Shown here: positions 5,786 to 7,330 of the stretch, piece after piece
Position numbering within the stretch: position 1 is the stretch's first letter
How the letters are laid out: the number at the start of each line of letters is the position of its first letter
Source: an uncultured Prevotellaceae bacterium
GTDB lineage: Bacteria; Bacteroidota; Bacteroidia; Bacteroidales; Muribaculaceae
DNA: 7,330 nucleotides
Assembly: GCA_946055125.1 (NCBI GenBank)
Contig: CAMGFF010000109.1
Coordinates: 1 to 7,330, forward strand
Reading direction: 5' to 3'
The notes under the pieces: generated by a model
What the model was told of the DNA's origin: nothing
Databases searched by the model: none
Seen by the model: only the letters and a program-made list of their open reading frames with translations
Translations under genes and position numbers: made by a program

Positions 5786-6988
5786 ATGCCGAAAATATCC
5801 AATCGCGGAGAGATTATGCCCGCGTCGCCTATCCGCAAGCTGGTGCCGCTGAGCAACGCTGCCAAGAGCCGCGGCACTAAAGTGTATCACCTCAACATCG
5901 GACAGCCCGACCTCCCCACGCCCCCCGAGGCGCTTGAGGCACTCAGGCACATCGACCGCAAGGTGCTCGAGTACAGCCCCAGCGACGGCATCCGCTCGCT
6001 CCGCGAGAAGCTCGCCACCTACTACCACCGCTTCAACATCGACGTCACGGCCGACGACATCATCGTGACCGTGGGCGGCTCGGAGGCCGTGCTCTTTGCC
6101 TTCATGGCCTGCCTCGACCCGGGCGATGAGATTATCGTGCCCGAGCCGGCCTATGCCAACTACATGGCCTTCGCCATCTCGGCCGGAGCGGTGATAAAGA
6201 CAGTGACCTCTTCTATCGACGAGGGCTTCGCCCTGCCCCCGGTGGAGAAATTCGAGGAGCTTATCACCCCACGCACCAAGGGTATTCTCATCTGCAACCC
6301 CAACAACCCCACCGGCTATCTCTACACCCAGAGCGAGATGAACCAGCTGCGCGACATCGTGAAGAAGTATGACCTCTACCTCTTCAGCGACGAGGTGTAC
6401 CGCGAGTTCTGCTACACCGGCGCTCCCTACATCTCGGCCTTCCACCTCAAGGGCATTGAGGAGCAGGTGGTGCTCATCGACTCGGTGTCGAAGCGCTACA
6501 GCGAGTGCGGCATCCGCATCGGCGCTATCATCACCAAGCACGCCGAGCTCAAGAAGAACGTGATGAAGTTCTGCCAGGCCCGCCTCAGCCCGCCACTGCT
6601 GGGACAGATTGTGGCCGAGGCCTCAATCGACGCCTCGCCCGAGTATATGCTCGACACCTACAACGAATATGTGGAGCGCCGCAAGTTCCTCATCGACGGA
6701 ATCAACCGCATTCCGGGCTGCTACTCCCCTATCCCCATGGGCGCTTTCTACACCGTGGCACGCCTGCCGGTCGACGATGCCGACCGCTTCTGCGAGTGGT
6801 GTCTGCGCGACTTTGAGTGGGAGGGGCAGACTATCTTCATGGCTCCCGCCTCGGGATTCTACACTGCCCCGGGCATGGGCCGCGACGAGGTGCGCCTTGC
6901 CTATGTGATTGAGAAGCCCGAGCTTGCCAAGGCCCTCGAGGTGCTGCGCCACGCCCTCGAAGCCTACCCCGGCCGCACCCTCAGCTGA
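5786..6988 (+). CDS. Class I/II PLP-dependent aminotransferase, AspC-like (400 aa)
   Basis: Cytoplasmic fold-type I aminotransferase (PF00155), moving an amino group between an amino acid and a 2-oxo acid; closest in look to the AspC/AAT subgroup I, with substrate not decidable from sequence. Motifs: MPASPIRKL near the N-terminus, VYHLNIGQPD (33-42), VGGSEA (96-101) contacting the PLP phosphate, NPNNPTG (171-177), SDEVY (201-205) with D202 for the pyridine nitrogen, SVSKRYSECGIRIG (233-246) with Schiff-base K236, and VRLAY (369-373) with R370 as the likely substrate carboxylate binder. Length is normal. The first ATG is chosen because Bacteroidota relatives begin with the same xxISNRGxxMPASPIRKL pattern; Met11 is internal. 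It has its own promoter about 65-100 nt upstream and a probable terminator straight after the stop, so it is likely monocistronic. High GC and host-like codon use. Confidence 0.93.
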   Translation: MPKISNRGEIMPASPIRKLVPLSNAAKSRGTKVYHLNIGQPDLPTPPEALEALRHIDRKVLEYSPSDGIRSLREKLATYYHRFNIDVTADDIIVTVGGSEAVLFAFMACLDPGDEIIVPEPAYANYMAFAISAGAVIKTVTSSIDEGFALPPVEKFEELITPRTKGILICNPNNPTGYLYTQSEMNQLRDIVKKYDLYLFSDEVYREFCYTGAPYISAFHLKGIEEQVVLIDSVSKRYSECGIRIGAIITKHAELKKNVMKFCQARLSPPLLGQIVAEASIDASPEYMLDTYNEYVERRKFLIDGINRIPGCYSPIPMGAFYTVARLPVDDADRFCEWCLRDFEWEGQTIFMAPASGFYTAPGMGRDEVRLAYVIEKPELAKALEVLRHALEAYPGRTLS

Positions 6989-7053
6989 CACCGCTGCCCC
7001 TCTCAGTGTGTGAGTGGGAGTAGGCTGTGGTGTGGCGGTGCTGTGTGTTTTTT
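6989..7053 (+). terminator. Probable intrinsic terminator after the aminotransferase
   Basis: Begins directly after the TGA. CACCGC (6989-6994) pairs with GCGGTG (7035-7040). Inside it a second hairpin pairs 6998-7005 with 7011-7018 around GTGTG, with one T-T mismatch. Six T residues follow at 7048-7053, seven bases after the outer stem. The long loop and offset T-run make it less certain than the yebC terminator. Confidence 0.45.
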
Positions 7054-7114
7054 GTGTATGAAGCACTTGATTTTATGGCTTAACAGGCGCATTTTAGCAA
7101 ATATTAGAACAGTG

Positions 7115-7148
7115 TTGGTGATTATTACATATTTATGTAGTAACTTTG
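7115..7148 (+). promoter_or_regulatory. Bacteroidota-type promoter of the glycosyltransferase gene
   Basis: -33 element TTGGTG at 7115-7120, a 20-nt gap, then -7 box TAACTTTG at 7141-7148, followed by CAGC. This is the same as the promoter at 5688 in both elements, spacing and the CAGC extension, with an AT-rich spacer. Transcription would start near 7155, giving a leader of about 100 nt before the ATG at 7255. That leader contains a 10-codon open frame. Confidence 0.75.
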
Positions 7149-7194
7149 CAGCCATAACCCCCGCTTTGCATAACTAAGATTCTCAAAAAAAACA

Positions 7195-7227
7195 ATGAGC
7201 AATCAATGGCCGGCTAAGTGGAGGTGA
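7195..7227 (+). other. Short upstream open frame (10 codons) in the glycosyltransferase leader
   Basis: An ATG at 7195 after an A-rich run reads MSNQWPAKWR and stops at TGA 7225-7227, 27 nt before the glycosyltransferase ATG. The A-rich context resembles Bacteroidota starts. It has two Trp codons but no visible attenuator hairpin after it. It could be chance; there is no sequence evidence of translation beyond the start context. Confidence 0.15.
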
Positions 7228-7254
7228 ACCCAAAAATATAACTGTAAGGAAGAA

Positions 7255-7330
7255 ATGAACCAACCATCATCACTCACTGCTACTCAGTACCAGCCCTTGA
7301 TTAGTGTAATTATTCCGGTGTATAATGTGG
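7255..7330 (+). CDS. Family 2 glycosyltransferase, N-terminal fragment cut by the window end
   Basis: The first 25 codons are visible. After a short variable leader (MNQPSSLTATQYQP) comes LISVIIPVYNV, the standard opening beta strand and nucleotide-sugar-binding start of GT-A fold family 2 glycosyltransferases (PF00535). These transfer sugars from nucleotide donors, usually at the inner face of the membrane for envelope or exopolysaccharide synthesis. The ATG at 7255 is preceded by an AAGGA at 7246-7250, a Shine-Dalgarno-like site uncommon in this phylum. It has its own promoter at 7115-7148. The rest of the gene and its acceptor are unknown. Confidence 0.75.
   Translation, partial: MNQPSSLTATQYQPLISVIIPVYNV

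Noticed and set aside
5663..6541. 292-codon minus-strand open frame opposite the aminotransferase
   Set aside because: Antisense shadow of a well-conserved gene; its Val/Ala/His/Glu-rich repetitive composition is typical of reverse-frame reading in GC-rich DNA.
1..7330. tRNA, rRNA, CRISPR array, IS element or integrase
   Set aside because: I saw no cloverleaf, regularly spaced repeats, transposase or recombinase motifs on either strand.

Overview
This window looks like a chromosomal segment from a gut Bacteroidales bacterium (Bacteroidota; Muribaculaceae- or Prevotella-like, lineage not resolvable here). The grounds are the protein sequences of YebC and the aminotransferase, A-rich starts mostly without Shine-Dalgarno sequences, and promoter -7 boxes of the Bacteroidota form TAnnTTTG. 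The flanking genes are GC-rich (62% in the sampled line 6001-6060).

Layout. Positions 1-692 hold the 3' part of yebC on the plus strand, closed by a clear intrinsic terminator. Convergent to it on the minus strand are two genes that probably form an operon read from about 2633 leftward: a NahK-like sugar/N-acetylhexosamine kinase of the APH fold (1476-2552), then a small cytoplasmic CBM9/DOMON-like protein (782-1441). A 385-nt divergent intergenic region follows, with a perfect 22-bp palindrome and candidate promoters. Positions 2938-5622 hold three overlapping plus-strand genes: a D12-class adenine methyltransferase (DpnM-like), a DpnII-family GATC endonuclease and a beta-class adenine methyltransferase (DpnA-like). 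Together they form a complete DpnII-type restriction-modification system. Downstream, behind its own promoter, is a class I/II PLP aminotransferase (5786-6988), then a probable terminator, a second promoter of almost the same design, and the first 25 codons of a family 2 glycosyltransferase (7255 to the window end).

How the genes work together. The restriction enzyme should cut unmethylated GATC and the two methyltransferases should protect it; the DpnA-like enzyme in the S. pneumoniae system also methylates single-stranded incoming DNA. The cassette looks acquired: its first two genes are distinctly AT-richer than the flanks, and a 12-bp exact direct repeat (GTAATCACGGCA) brackets it at 2617 and 5619, the second copy including the stop codon of the last gene.

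The most striking non-gene signal is near-total absence of GATC. I find three sites in 7330 bp (about 28 expected), all inside the cassette, one per gene, and none in the 4.6 kb of flanks. Ile codon choice in the flanks shows the same avoidance. No wholly new system was found; the points worth following are the M1-R-M2 gene order, the candidate boundary repeats and the GATC avoidance.
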